Source: Pseudomonadota bacterium
GTDB lineage: Bacteria; Pseudomonadota; Gammaproteobacteria; Burkholderiales; Burkholderiaceae_C
Length of the DNA stretch: 64,000 nt
Direction of reading: 5' to 3'
NCBI GenBank assembly: GCA_023387335.1
Contig: JAEWIF010000054.1
Location: 16,616-80,615, forward strand
Shown here: piece by piece, positions 26,226-34,355 of the stretch
How the letters are laid out: each line of letters starts with the position of its first letter
How positions within the stretch are numbered: position 1 is the first letter of the stretch
Program-made: the position numbers and the translations under genes
The notes under the pieces: model-generated
The model's database searches: none
What the model saw: the letters and a program-made list of their open reading frames with translations, nothing else
What the model was told of the DNA's origin: nothing

Positions 26226-26257
26226 GTCCCCCCTCCGCGAGGAGTGGGGGACTTTTT
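26226..26257 (+). terminator. Putative intrinsic terminator (second of two)
   Basis: GTCCCCC then CTCC (26226-26236) pairs with GGAG and GGGGGAC (26241-26252), with one bulged T and a GCGA tetraloop, and is followed by TTTTTCTT. This is a very stable stem directly downstream of the first terminator candidate. Confidence 0.65.
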
Positions 26258-26409
26258 CTTGGCTCGCCGGTTATCACTGGTGAGCTGCCGTTACAGGCGG
26301 TAGGCAGCGTCCTACGATGTAACAGCGCCTCCTCCCAACCGCAGCGCTTGCCGCTGTTCCTAGCATCGCCCTCTTGCCGCCGCGCAGTGCGGTGGACGGG
26401 AGAAGAACA

Positions 26410-27177
26410 ATGTCTCAAGCGGGTCTGTTGTCGGGATTCGCACAGGGCCAGGCGACGCTGGACGCGCTGCGGCAGCCGCTGCGCCAGCTCTTCAGCGCGC
26501 CACGAATGCGCAGCACCACGCATGGCCGCGTCTATGAAGGCCAGGGCCAGCCGGCCCTCGTCTTTCCCCGCCAGGGCACGGGTTCCGAGAGCACGGCGCC
26601 GCTGCGGCGCACGCTGGAGGAAGCCGGCTTCCGTCCGTTCGACTGGGGCCAGGGCCGCAACGACGGCCCGCGCGGCGTCAGCCTGCACCTCTGGCTGCGC
26701 AAGCTCGAGGAAAGCGTGATCGACGCCTTCGAGGTCACGCAGGCGCCGGTGACGCTGATCGGCTGGGGCCTGGCCGGCATCTACGCGCGGGAGCTGGCCA
26801 AGCGCGCCAACCCGCTGGTGCGCCAGGTGATCACGCTGGGCGCGCCGTTCAACACCGGCGCCGATCCGCAGCGCCGCTGCCAGGTGGTGGGCTTGCTGGA
26901 CGCCGGCCCCGAACGCATGCCTCTGGCCCTTCGCAACGCGCTTCGGCAGCAGCCGCCGGTGCCCTGCACCGCGCTCTACAGCAAGGACGACGGCGTGGTG
27001 CGCTGGGAGCAGTGCGTGGAGCGCGAGGCCGCCGAGACCGAGAACATCGAGCTGCCCGGCGTGCGCCACGAGGAACTGGCGACGCATCCGAAGGCGCTGG
27101 AGGTGATCACGCATCGCCTCGCCCAGCCCGAGGGGAGCTGGAAGCCGTACGAGGCAACCAGGCACCTGCTCTCCTGA
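26410..27177 (+). CDS. Alpha/beta-hydrolase fold protein lacking the nucleophile serine
   Basis: A 255-residue protein with the layout of esterase/lipase-like alpha/beta hydrolases. The nucleophile elbow, normally GWSLGG followed by IYARE, reads GWGLAG here, so the catalytic Ser is replaced by Gly. Later landmarks remain (VITLGAPFN, ALYSKDDGVVRW, GVRHEEL with a His). It is therefore probably catalytically dead or has a different mechanism. No signal peptide is visible. The ATG at 26410 follows GGAGAAGAAC. It stands alone upstream of the MarR-GNAT operon. Confidence 0.8.
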   Translation: MSQAGLLSGFAQGQATLDALRQPLRQLFSAPRMRSTTHGRVYEGQGQPALVFPRQGTGSESTAPLRRTLEEAGFRPFDWGQGRNDGPRGVSLHLWLRKLEESVIDAFEVTQAPVTLIGWGLAGIYARELAKRANPLVRQVITLGAPFNTGADPQRRCQVVGLLDAGPERMPLALRNALRQQPPVPCTALYSKDDGVVRWEQCVEREAAETENIELPGVRHEELATHPKALEVITHRLAQPEGSWKPYEATRHLLS

Positions 27178-27181
27178 TTTC

Positions 27182-27210
27182 TTGACATCGTCAACCAATT
27201 GATTGACGAT
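27182..27210 (+). promoter_or_regulatory. Promoter overlapping a perfect inverted-repeat operator
   Basis: TTGACA (27182-27187) is followed after 17 bp by GACGAT (27205-27210, a weak -10). ATCGTCAA (27187-27194) and TTGACGAT (27203-27210) form perfect 8-bp arms around an 8-bp centre, covering the spacer and the -10. A start 6-7 bp beyond the -10 falls at the ATG (27216), implying a leaderless mRNA. A MarR dimer bound here would block the promoter; autoregulation is inferred. Confidence 0.65.
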
Positions 27211-27215
27211 GGGCC

Positions 27216-28157
27216 ATGGCCCATCCGTCCGTCTCGGCCGCGCACGTCAAGGCGATGCGGGGCTTCAACCGCTTCTACACGCAGCGCATCGGCGTGCTGG
27301 ACCCGTACCTGGACAGCGAGTTCTCGCTGACCGAGGTGCGCGTGCTGTACGAGCTGGCGCACCGCGACCAGCCCACTGCCAGCGAACTGGGGCGCACGCT
27401 GTCGCTGGATGCCGGCTACCTCAGCCGCATCCTGCGCCGCTTCGAGCAGAACGCCTGGCTCGAGCGCGTGCCCTCGCCCGCCGATGCCCGCCAGAGCCTG
27501 CTGCGCCTGACCGACGCCGGCCGCCAGGCCTTCGAGCCGCTGCAGCAGCGCTCGCGCGACGAGGCCGCCGCCCTGCTGCAGCCGCTGCCGCCCGGCCAGC
27601 GCGATCGCGCCATCGCCGCCCTGCAGACGGTGCAGCGCCTGCTCGATCCCGACGAGCCGCGCGCCCGCACGGTGCAGCTGCGCGACCCGCGCCCGGGCGA
27701 CCTGGGCTGGGTGGTGATGCAGCACGGCGAGGTCTATTCGCGCGAGTACGGCTACACGAGCGAGTTCGAGGCGCTGGTGGCGGAAGTCGCCGCCGGCTAC
27801 CTGCGCAAGTTCGATCCCGAATGGGAGAAGGGCTGGATCGCCGAACTGGACGGCGAGCGCGTCGGCTCGGTGTTCGTGGTCCGAAAGTCCGCCACGGTGG
27901 CGCAGCTGCGGCTCCTGATCCTGTCGCCGCATGCGCGCGGCCTCGGGCTGGGCGGACGGCTGGTCGACGAGTGCATCGCGTTCGCCCGCGCCAAGGGCTA
28001 TCGCAAGATGGTGCTGTGGACCAACGGGCAGCTCGATGCGGCGCGTGCGATCTACGCGGCCCGCGGCTTCGAGCTGGTGGAGAGCGAGCCGCTCGAGGCC
28101 TATGGCCGGAAGCTGGTCGGCGAGACCTGGTCGCTCGACCTGCGCCAGTCCGCATGA
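27216..28157 (+). CDS. MarR-type regulator fused to a GNAT acetyltransferase
   Basis: A 313-residue two-domain protein. Residues 1-145 are a MarR winged helix (SEFSLTEVRVLYELAHRDQPTASEL, then LDAGYLSRILRRFEQNAWLER). Residues 155-313 are a GNAT domain with the acetyl-CoA loop RGLGLGGR (241-248) and the VLWTNGQLDAARAIYAARGF end strand. This fusion is a known architecture and probably couples DNA binding to acetyltransfer on an unknown substrate. It overlaps the EamA gene by ATGA and heads a four-gene operon. A perfect inverted repeat at its own promoter suggests autorepression. Confidence 0.92.
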   Translation: MAHPSVSAAHVKAMRGFNRFYTQRIGVLDPYLDSEFSLTEVRVLYELAHRDQPTASELGRTLSLDAGYLSRILRRFEQNAWLERVPSPADARQSLLRLTDAGRQAFEPLQQRSRDEAAALLQPLPPGQRDRAIAALQTVQRLLDPDEPRARTVQLRDPRPGDLGWVVMQHGEVYSREYGYTSEFEALVAEVAAGYLRKFDPEWEKGWIAELDGERVGSVFVVRKSATVAQLRLLILSPHARGLGLGGRLVDECIAFARAKGYRKMVLWTNGQLDAARAIYAARGFELVESEPLEAYGRKLVGETWSLDLRQSA

Positions 28158-29071
28158 ACCTCGCGCTGTGGGCCGCGGGGGCCACCGGGGTGCAGGTGGG
28201 CGCGGCCATCGTGGCTTCCCGCTTCGCGGTGGCGGAGGTGCCGCCGCTCACGCTGGCGATGCTGCGCTACGCGCTCGGCTTCCTCTGCCTGCTGCCGTTC
28301 GCGTGGCGCACGCTGGCGGCACGTCCCGTCTCGGCCCCGCGACCGCCCGCGCGCGACCTCGTCGCCATGGCGGCGCTGGGCATCGGCCAATTCGGCGTGC
28401 TGATCGCCCTGCTCAATTTCGGCCTGCAGCGCGTGCCGGCCGCGCAGGCAGCGCTGATCTTCAGCCTGTTCCCGCTGCTGACGCTGGCGCTGGCCACCGC
28501 GCTCGGGCGCGAGCAGCCGACGGCGCGCCTGGCCGGCGGCGTGCTGCTCTCCATCGCCGGCGTGGCCTGCACGCTGGTGCCCAAGCTGCAGGCGTGGCAG
28601 GCCATCGGCTGGTGGGGCGAGCTGGCGGTGCTGGGCGCGGCGGCGACAGGCGCGCTGTGCAGCGTGCTGTACCGCCCCTACCTGCAACGCTATCCGGTGG
28701 TGCCGGTGTCGGCCTTCGCGATGCTGGCCTCGGTGCTCGCCCTCGCGCTGCTGGCGCTGCCCGAGGCCTGGCCGGCGCGGGTGGGTGGGTTCAGCGCGGA
28801 CGCCTGGGGCGCGATCGCCTTCATCGGCGTGTCCAGCGGCATCGGCTACTTCTGGTGGCTGTACGCGCTCAAGCACCTGCCGCCCACGCGCGTGACGGTG
28901 TTCCTCGCGCTCAATCCGGTGACGGCGGCGGTGCTGGGATGGGCATTTCTCGGCGAGCGGCCGCAGGCCTGGACCTGGTTCGCGCTGGGGCTGATCGCGG
29001 CCGGGCTCTGGCTGGCCGCGCGCGGCACCGATATTGCCCCGCGCGGCACCACCGATAATCCGCGCCCATGA
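28154..29071 (+). CDS. EamA/DMT-family membrane exporter
   Basis: A 305-residue protein with about ten membrane segments and two EamA halves. The first half contains VASRFAVAEVPPLTLAMLRYALGF, the second SSGIGYFWWLYALKHLPPTRVTVFLALNPVTAAVLGWAFLGE, both diagnostic. It is a drug/metabolite transporter of unknown substrate. Its ATG overlaps the MarR-GNAT stop, and its own stop overlaps the next ATG. Control by the fused regulator suggests export of a small toxic compound. Confidence 0.9.
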   Translation: MNLALWAAGATGVQVGAAIVASRFAVAEVPPLTLAMLRYALGFLCLLPFAWRTLAARPVSAPRPPARDLVAMAALGIGQFGVLIALLNFGLQRVPAAQAALIFSLFPLLTLALATALGREQPTARLAGGVLLSIAGVACTLVPKLQAWQAIGWWGELAVLGAAATGALCSVLYRPYLQRYPVVPVSAFAMLASVLALALLALPEAWPARVGGFSADAWGAIAFIGVSSGIGYFWWLYALKHLPPTRVTVFLALNPVTAAVLGWAFLGERPQAWTWFALGLIAAGLWLAARGTDIAPRGTTDNPRP

Positions 29072-29664
29072 TGTCCCCGCCCGCGTCGCCGGCCGACTCC
29101 ACGCGCCGCCCGCGTCCCGAATCCCTCACCGATCTCTTCGTCTCCTTCACCCTGCTCGCGCTACAGGGGTTCGGCGGCGTGCTGGCCGTGGTGCAGCGGG
29201 AGCTGGTCGAGCGCAAGCGCTGGATGACGCGCGAGGAGTTCGTCGAGGAATGGGCGGTCGCGCAGATCATGCCGGGGCCCAACGTGGTCAACCTGGCGCT
29301 GATGATCGGCAGCCGCTACTTCGGCCTGCGCGGCGCGGTGGTCGCGCTGGCCGGCATGCTGGTCGCTCCGCTGGCGGTGGTGCTGCTGCTCGCGCTGCTG
29401 CACGCCCGCTTCGCCGGCTACACGCAGCTGGCCGGCGCGCTGCGCGGCATGGGCGCGGTGGCGGCCGGGCTGGTCACCGCCACCGGACTGAAGCTGATGC
29501 CGGCACTGCGCAAGCATCCGCTGGGCGTGACCGCCTGCGTCGTGCTGGGCGTCACCGCCTTCATCGGCATCGCCCTGCTTCGCTGGCCGCTGGCCTGGGT
29601 GCTGCTCGGGCTGGGCGGCCTCTCCTGCTGGCTGACGTACCGCAAGCTGGGAGCGGCGCAATGA
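29068..29664 (+). CDS. chrA: Chromate transporter, N-terminal-type half
   Basis: A 198-residue membrane protein of the CHR family, half-length form. It has the diagnostic LQGFGGVLAVVQRELVERKRW opening, EEFVEEWAVAQIMPGPNVVN, and about six membrane segments. Half-length CHR proteins work as pairs from adjacent genes; the partner follows with an ATGA overlap. The family is linked to chromate or sulfate-like anion export. The start is the first of two adjacent ATG codons. Confidence 0.88.
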   Translation: MMSPPASPADSTRRPRPESLTDLFVSFTLLALQGFGGVLAVVQRELVERKRWMTREEFVEEWAVAQIMPGPNVVNLALMIGSRYFGLRGAVVALAGMLVAPLAVVLLLALLHARFAGYTQLAGALRGMGAVAAGLVTATGLKLMPALRKHPLGVTACVVLGVTAFIGIALLRWPLAWVLLGLGGLSCWLTYRKLGAAQ

Positions 29665-30233
29665 GCATCGCCATGAGCGCCGCCGACTGGCTGTCCCTGT
29701 TCTCGCATTTCGCGCTGCTGTCGCTGCTGTCGGTGGGCGGCGCCATCACCACCGCCCCCGACATGCACCGCTACCTGGTGCAGGAGCACGGCTGGCTGGC
29801 CGATCCGCAGTTCAGCGCCTCGGTCGCCATCGCCCAGGCCGCGCCGGGACCGAACGTGCTGTTCGTGGCCCTCATGGGCTGGAACGTCGGCCTGAACGCC
29901 GGCGGTTTCGGGCTGGCGGCGCTGGGCGTGGTGGTTTCCATGGTCGGCATCCTGCTGCCCAGCACCACCCTCACCTACCTGGCCTCGCAATGGGGCCACC
30001 GCAACCGCGAGCTGCGCGGCGTGCGCGCGTTCAAGCAGGGCATGGCGCCGATCGTGGTGGCGCTGCTGGTGTCCACCGGCTGGGTACTGGCCACGGGGGC
30101 CGAGCCGCAGTGGAAGGACGCGCCGCTGTGGGCGGTGACGCTGGCGGCGGCGGTGATCGTCTGGCGCACCAGGATCCACCTGTTGTGGCTGCTCGGCGCG
30201 GGGGCGCTGCTGGGATGGTTCGGGCTGGTCTAG
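29661..30233 (+). CDS. chrA: Chromate transporter, second half
   Basis: A 190-residue CHR-family half protein. LLSLLSVGGAITTAPDMHRYL opens it, and ASVAIAQAAPGPNVLFVALMGW carries the APGPN motif characteristic of the family. It has about six membrane segments. It pairs with the preceding gene. Its TAG stop is shared with the stop of the convergent sirtuin gene through the sequence CTAG at 30230-30233. Confidence 0.88.
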   Translation: MSIAMSAADWLSLFSHFALLSLLSVGGAITTAPDMHRYLVQEHGWLADPQFSASVAIAQAAPGPNVLFVALMGWNVGLNAGGFGLAALGVVVSMVGILLPSTTLTYLASQWGHRNRELRGVRAFKQGMAPIVVALLVSTGWVLATGAEPQWKDAPLWAVTLAAAVIVWRTRIHLLWLLGAGALLGWFGLV

Positions 30234-30955
30234 GGCCGCGATCCAAGTAGCTGCGGCAGCAAGCCGGCCGCCGTGCCGCGCAGCACCACGTCGGCCGTAT
30301 CGTCCAGGTCGCTCGGTGCGGGGTTGACGACGACCACGCGGCCCCGCGCCATGCGCGCCAGCCCCGCCGCCGGATAGACCACGCCGCTGGTCCCGACCAC
30401 GAGCATCAGGTCGCAGCGCTCCGCCGCCTCTTCCGCCGCTTCGAGCACGTCCATAGGCAGCATCTCGCCGAACCACACCACCGCGGGCCGGCGCAGGTTG
30501 CCGCAGATGCCGCACTTCGGTGGCCGCCCTTCGACAGGATCGTGCGCATCGCAGCACGCCCGCGGCGCATCGAGCCACCGGTCCTCGGCGATGTTCCCGT
30601 GCAGCGCCAGCACGCCCGGGCTGCCGGCGCGCTGGTGCAGGCCGTCGACGTTCTGCGTGATGAGCGTGAGCCGCCCCGGATGGCGGCGCGCGAACTCCGC
30701 CAGCGCGACGTGCCCCGCATTCGGCGACACGCCCTTCATCCGCTCGCGCCGCATCGCGTACCAGTCCCACACGTGCCGCGGGTTCGCGCGGAACGCCTCC
30801 TCGGTCGCGAGTTCTTCCGGCCGGAATTTCGACCACAGGCCCGTCTGTGCGTCGCGGAAGGTCGGTACGCCCGATTCGGCGCTCATGCCGGCGCCGGTGA
30901 GCACGGCGATGTGGCGCGCGGCCGCGATCCACTCGCGCACGCGCTCGGGGCTCAT
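30230..30955 (-). CDS. cobB: SIR2-family NAD-dependent protein deacylase
   Basis: A 241-residue sirtuin removing acyl groups from lysines using NAD. GAGMSAESGVPTFR is at 21-34, TQNVDGLHQRAG is near 100, catalytic His119 lies in LHGN, VVWFGEMLP is near 160 and VVGTSGVVYPA near 190. Tyr66-x-x-Arg69 in the position of the SIRT5/CobB pair suggests desuccinylase or demalonylase activity. The zinc cysteines are irregular (Cys134, 135, 148, 151). It overlaps the rlmB stop by ATGA. The convergent transporter overlaps its end. Confidence 0.88.
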   Translation of the reverse strand: MSPERVREWIAAARHIAVLTGAGMSAESGVPTFRDAQTGLWSKFRPEELATEEAFRANPRHVWDWYAMRRERMKGVSPNAGHVALAEFARRHPGRLTLITQNVDGLHQRAGSPGVLALHGNIAEDRWLDAPRACCDAHDPVEGRPPKCGICGNLRRPAVVWFGEMLPMDVLEAAEEAAERCDLMLVVGTSGVVYPAAGLARMARGRVVVVNPAPSDLDDTADVVLRGTAAGLLPQLLGSRP

Positions 30956-31686
30956 GACCGCTGCCGCAGCGCCTCGTACAGGCAGATGCCGCTGGCCACC
31001 GAGACGTTCAGGCTCTCGACGGCGCCGCGCATCGGGATGGAGACGAGCTCGTCGCAGGTCTTGCGCGTGAGCTGGCGCATGCCCGGCCCTTCGGCGCCGA
31101 GCACCAGCGCCACCGGCACCTTGAGGTCGGCCTGGAACACCGTGCGCGGAGCGTCGTCGCTGGTGCCTATGCACCAGATGTTGCGGTCCTTCAGCTCGCC
31201 CAGCGTGCGCGCGAGGTTGGTCACCATGAAATACGGCACGGTCTCGGCGGCGCCGCTGGCCACCTTGGCGACGGTGGCGTTCAGGCCCACGGCGTGGTCC
31301 TTGGGCGCGATGACCGCGTGCGCGCCGGCGCCGTCGGCCACGCGCAGGCAAGCGCCCAGGTTGTGCGGATCGGTGACGCCGTCCAGCACCAGCAGCAGCG
31401 GCGGACCCTCGACCTGGTCGAGCAGGTCGTCGATCGACTTCGCGGCCGGCAGCGCCTCGACCCGCGCCGCCACGCCCTGGTGGCCGTGGCTGCCGGCGAG
31501 CTTGGCGATGCGCAGGGTGTCGGCTTCGATCAGCCGCACTCCCGCCTCTCGTGCGCGATCGAGGAACTGCCGCATGCGCGCATCGCGCCGGGCCGCCTCG
31601 TAATAAACCTCGATCACGGACTGCGGCGCGGTCTTCAACCGCACGCCGACCGCATGGAAACCGAACAGGACTTTCGCTGAAGACAT
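30952..31686 (-). CDS. rlmB: 23S rRNA (guanosine-2'-O)-methyltransferase RlmB
   Basis: A 244-residue SPOUT methyltransferase that modifies G2251 in the peptidyl-transferase region. The N-terminal substrate domain starts MSSAKVLFGFHAVGVRLK. The trefoil-knot motifs are LDGVTDPHNLGACLRVADG, LVLGAEGPGMRQLT and SIPMRGAVESLNVSVASG. Length and motif order are standard. It is followed by the sirtuin gene with an ATGA overlap, an uncommon pairing. Confidence 0.95.
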   Translation of the reverse strand: MSSAKVLFGFHAVGVRLKTAPQSVIEVYYEAARRDARMRQFLDRAREAGVRLIEADTLRIAKLAGSHGHQGVAARVEALPAAKSIDDLLDQVEGPPLLLVLDGVTDPHNLGACLRVADGAGAHAVIAPKDHAVGLNATVAKVASGAAETVPYFMVTNLARTLGELKDRNIWCIGTSDDAPRTVFQADLKVPVALVLGAEGPGMRQLTRKTCDELVSIPMRGAVESLNVSVASGICLYEALRQRS

Positions 31687-31710
31687 CCCGCCGATTATCG
31701 AAGGGACGGC

Positions 31711-32382
31711 TCAGGCGGCGATGCGACCGGCCTCGATCGTGATGCGCCGCTCGCAGCGCTGCGCGATCTCCCGGTCGTGCGTCACCAGGACCAGGGTCGT
31801 GCCCAGCTCGCGGTTGAGCTCGAACATCAGGTCCATCACCCGCTCGCCGGTGGCGAAGTCCAGGCTGCCGGTGGGCTCGTCGGCCAGCAGCACCGCCGGC
31901 TCGACCACGAAGGCGCGGGCCAGCGCCACGCGCTGCTGCTCGCCGCCCGAGAGCACCTTGGGGTAGTGGCCGAGGCGCTCGGCCAGGCCCACCCGGTCCA
32001 GCATCGCGGCGGCGGCCTTGCGGGCGTCGCGGCGGCCGGCCAGCTCCAGCGGCAGCATCACGTTCTCCAGCGCGGTGAGGTTGCCCATCAGCTGGAAGCT
32101 CTGGAAGACGAAACCGACCTTGCGGGCGCGCAGCGCGGCGCGATCGTCCTCGTCCAGGGCGAACAGGTCCTCGCCCGCCAGCTTCACGGTGCCGCGGCTG
32201 GGCGTGTCGAGACCGGCGACGATCGACAGCAGCGTGCTCTTGCCCGAGCCCGAGGCGCCGACGATGGCCGCGGTCTCCCGCTCGGCGAGCGTGAAGTCGA
32301 TATCGCGCAGAATGTCGAGCGTGCCGGTCGAATCGGTCACCGATTTGTGGACGTGTTCGACGGCGATGATGGGTTCGGCCAT
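31711..32382 (-). CDS. ABC transporter ATP-binding protein (YbbA/LolD-like)
   Basis: A 223-residue ATPase of the MacB/LolD/YbbA group: Walker A GASGSGKS near 41, the signature LSGGEQQRVALARAF, Walker B LLADEPTGSLD and VTHD. It is divergent from tesA with only 15 bp between start codons, the same arrangement as ybbA-tesA in Escherichia coli. The usual large permease (YbbP) does not follow; rlmB lies downstream. It presumably works with an unlinked permease. Confidence 0.88.
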   Translation of the reverse strand: MAEPIIAVEHVHKSVTDSTGTLDILRDIDFTLAERETAAIVGASGSGKSTLLSIVAGLDTPSRGTVKLAGEDLFALDEDDRAALRARKVGFVFQSFQLMGNLTALENVMLPLELAGRRDARKAAAAMLDRVGLAERLGHYPKVLSGGEQQRVALARAFVVEPAVLLADEPTGSLDFATGERVMDLMFELNRELGTTLVLVTHDREIAQRCERRITIEAGRIAA

Positions 32383-32397
32383 GGAGATTGATCAGTC

Positions 32398-33021
32398 TTG
32401 AAGCGCAGGCACTTTATCGCGGCAGGCTTAGCCGCAACTTATGCCGACGCCGCGCTGGCCGCCCCCGCCACGGTGCTGGTGGTGGGCGACTCGCTCAGCG
32501 CCGAGTATGGCCTGCAGCGGGGCAGCGGCTGGGTGGCGCTGATGGAGCGCCGCCTCGGCGCCGAGAAGATCGACGCGCGCGTGGTCAACGCCAGCATCAG
32601 CGGCGACACCACTTCGGGCGGCCGTTCGCGGCTGCCGGCGCTGCTGTCGCAGCACAAGCCTTCGCACGTGGTGCTGGAGCTGGGCGCCAACGACGCGCTG
32701 CGCGGCCTGCCGCTGGAGATGACGCAGGCCAACCTGTCGGCCATGGTCCAGGCCGCGCAGAAGGCCGGTGCCCAAGTGCTGGTGGTCGGCATCCAGCTGC
32801 CGCCGAACTACGGCCGCGACTACGGCAATCGTTTCGCGGCGCTGTACGAGAAGGTCGCGCGCGAGCACAACGCGGCGCTGGTGCCCTTCCTGCTCAAGGG
32901 CGTGGCCGACATCGACGACGCGCAGCGCCTCTTCCAGGCCGACCGCATCCATCCCAACGAGCAGGCGCAGGAGCGCATGCTGGCCAACGTCTGGCCGCCA
33001 CTGCGCAAGATCCTCAAGTGA
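32398..33021 (+). CDS. tesA: Arylesterase/thioesterase of the SGNH family (TesA-type)
   Basis: A 207-residue periplasmic GDSL hydrolase. Signal peptide at about 1-22; SGNH blocks are VGDSLSAEYG (catalytic Ser32), a SGDTTSGGRS block, ELGANDALRG, and DRIHPNEQA with the Asp-His pair. The start appears to be TTG at 32398 (MKRRHFIAAGLAA), since later ATGs would remove the signal. The stop overlaps the GTG start of mnmH. Divergent from the ABC ATPase, as in enteric bacteria. Confidence 0.9.
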   Translation: MKRRHFIAAGLAATYADAALAAPATVLVVGDSLSAEYGLQRGSGWVALMERRLGAEKIDARVVNASISGDTTSGGRSRLPALLSQHKPSHVVLELGANDALRGLPLEMTQANLSAMVQAAQKAGAQVLVVGIQLPPNYGRDYGNRFAALYEKVAREHNAALVPFLLKGVADIDDAQRLFQADRIHPNEQAQERMLANVWPPLRKILK

Positions 33022-34079
33022 GCGTGCAGATCCTGTCCGCGGGCGAGGCCGCGAGGCGGCTGGCCGAGTTCGATGCCGTGGTCGACGCGCGCAGCGAGTC
33101 CGAGTTCGCCGAGGACCACCTGCCCGGCGCCGTGAACTGGCCGTCGCTCAACGACGAGGAGCGCGCCCTGGTCGGCACCCTCTACAAGCAGGTCAGCCCG
33201 TTCGAGGCGCGCAAGAAAGGCGCCGCCCTGGTGTCGGCCAACGTGTCGCGCCACATCGAGCGCGAGCTGCTGGACAAGGCCAAGTCGTGGCAGCCGCTCG
33301 TCTACTGCTGGCGCGGCGGCAAGCGCAGCGGCTCGCTCGCTCTGGTGCTCGACCAGATCGGCTTCAAGGTCTCGCTGGTCGAGGGCGGCTACAAGGCCTT
33401 CCGCGGCGCCGTGCTGGACCAGCTGCCGGAACTGGCGCAACGGCTCTCGTACCGCGTCGTCTGCGGCCCGACGGGTTCGGGCAAGACCCGGCTGCTGCAT
33501 GCGCTGGCCGCGGCGGGCGCGCAGGTGCTCGACCTGGAAGGCCTGGCGCATCACCGCAGCTCCGTGCTCGGCCTGATCCCCGGCGAGCCACAGCCCAGCC
33601 AGAAGGCTTTCGACACCCGCGTGTGGGACGCGCTGCGCCGCTTCGACGCGGCGCGGCCGGTGTACGTGGAGAGCGAGAGCAAGAAGGTGGGCAACGTGAC
33701 GGTGCCCGAGTCGCTGATGACCGCGATGCGGGCGAGCCCCTGCCTGCGCGTCGAGCTGTCCGACGACGAGCGCGTCGGGCTGCTGCTGGAGGACTACGAG
33801 TTCTTCGTGCACGACCCGGAGCTGTTCTGCCGCCGGCTCGGCGCGCTCACCGAGCTGCGCGGCAAGGCCGTGGTCGAGCGCTGGCAGGCGCTGGTGCGGC
33901 AGGGCGACATGGAGACGGTCGTGCGCGAACTGCTCAAGACGCACTACGACCCGGGCTATGCGTCGTCGACGCAGCGCAACTTCGCTTTGTTCGGCCAGGC
34001 CCGTGAGTGCGTGCTGCCCGACCGCAGCGAGGCCAGCATGGCGCGACTGGCGCGCGAGCTGGTCGGCGAGCCGGGCTGA
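33018..34079 (+). CDS. mnmH: tRNA 2-selenouridine synthase
   Basis: A 353-residue enzyme that geranylates and selenates 2-thiouridine at the wobble position of tRNAs. An N-terminal rhodanese domain carries active Cys97 in YCWRGGKRSGSL, and the C-terminal part has Walker A GPTGSGKT (150-157) and VYVESESKKVGNVTVPE. The start is GTG at 33018, overlapping the tesA stop (GTGA). The selenophosphate synthetase partner is not in this window. Confidence 0.92.
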   Translation: MSVQILSAGEAARRLAEFDAVVDARSESEFAEDHLPGAVNWPSLNDEERALVGTLYKQVSPFEARKKGAALVSANVSRHIERELLDKAKSWQPLVYCWRGGKRSGSLALVLDQIGFKVSLVEGGYKAFRGAVLDQLPELAQRLSYRVVCGPTGSGKTRLLHALAAAGAQVLDLEGLAHHRSSVLGLIPGEPQPSQKAFDTRVWDALRRFDAARPVYVESESKKVGNVTVPESLMTAMRASPCLRVELSDDERVGLLLEDYEFFVHDPELFCRRLGALTELRGKAVVERWQALVRQGDMETVVRELLKTHYDPGYASSTQRNFALFGQARECVLPDRSEASMARLARELVGEPG

Positions 34080-34083
34080 GCCT

Positions 34084-34275
34084 TCAGCCCTGCGGCGGCT
34101 GCGCGCCGGGATCGGCGGGTGCGTCGTCGCCCTGACCTTCCTGGGCGGCCTCGCCATCCTCCGGGGTGTTCACCCCGGCCTTGCGCTCGGCCTTGGCCTT
34201 GAGCTTCTCTTCCTTCTTGCGCTTCTTGGCCAGTTCCTTCTGTCGCTTCTCGTATCCGTAATTGGGTGTGGCCAC
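34084..34275 (-). CDS. Small lysine-rich conserved protein
   Basis: A 63-residue, very basic N-terminal half (ATPNYGYEKRQKELAKKRKK) and a Gly/Pro/Ala-rich tail, with strong coiled-coil or disordered character. The NYGYEKRQKELAKKRK pattern occurs in many Comamonadaceae as a small conserved protein of unknown function (from memory). The start is GTG at 34275, with a weak ribosome site. It converges with mnmH across 4 bp. Confidence 0.65.
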   Translation of the reverse strand: MATPNYGYEKRQKELAKKRKKEEKLKAKAERKAGVNTPEDGEAAQEGQGDDAPADPGAQPPQG

Positions 34276-34355
34276 AGCTCGTCCGTTCGTGAGGGAATGG
34301 GACCAATGTACGCCAAATCCCTGACGCGGCAAGCGGGCGCGACGGGATCGCCGGC

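Larger units (their letters stand above)
25966..26409. other. 444-bp intergenic region with tandem plus-strand terminators
   Basis: The largest gap in the window, between the divergent FtsH-like and hydrolase-fold genes. It is less GC-rich than its surroundings and contains two plus-strand terminator-like hairpins (26170-26200 and 26226-26257), although no plus-strand gene lies upstream. Toward the hydrolase gene there are inverted words (GCTGCC...GGCAGC and GTAGG...CCTAC near 26285-26315) that may be part of its leader. Short ORFs on either strand have no ribosome site or family pattern. Confidence 0.7.
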
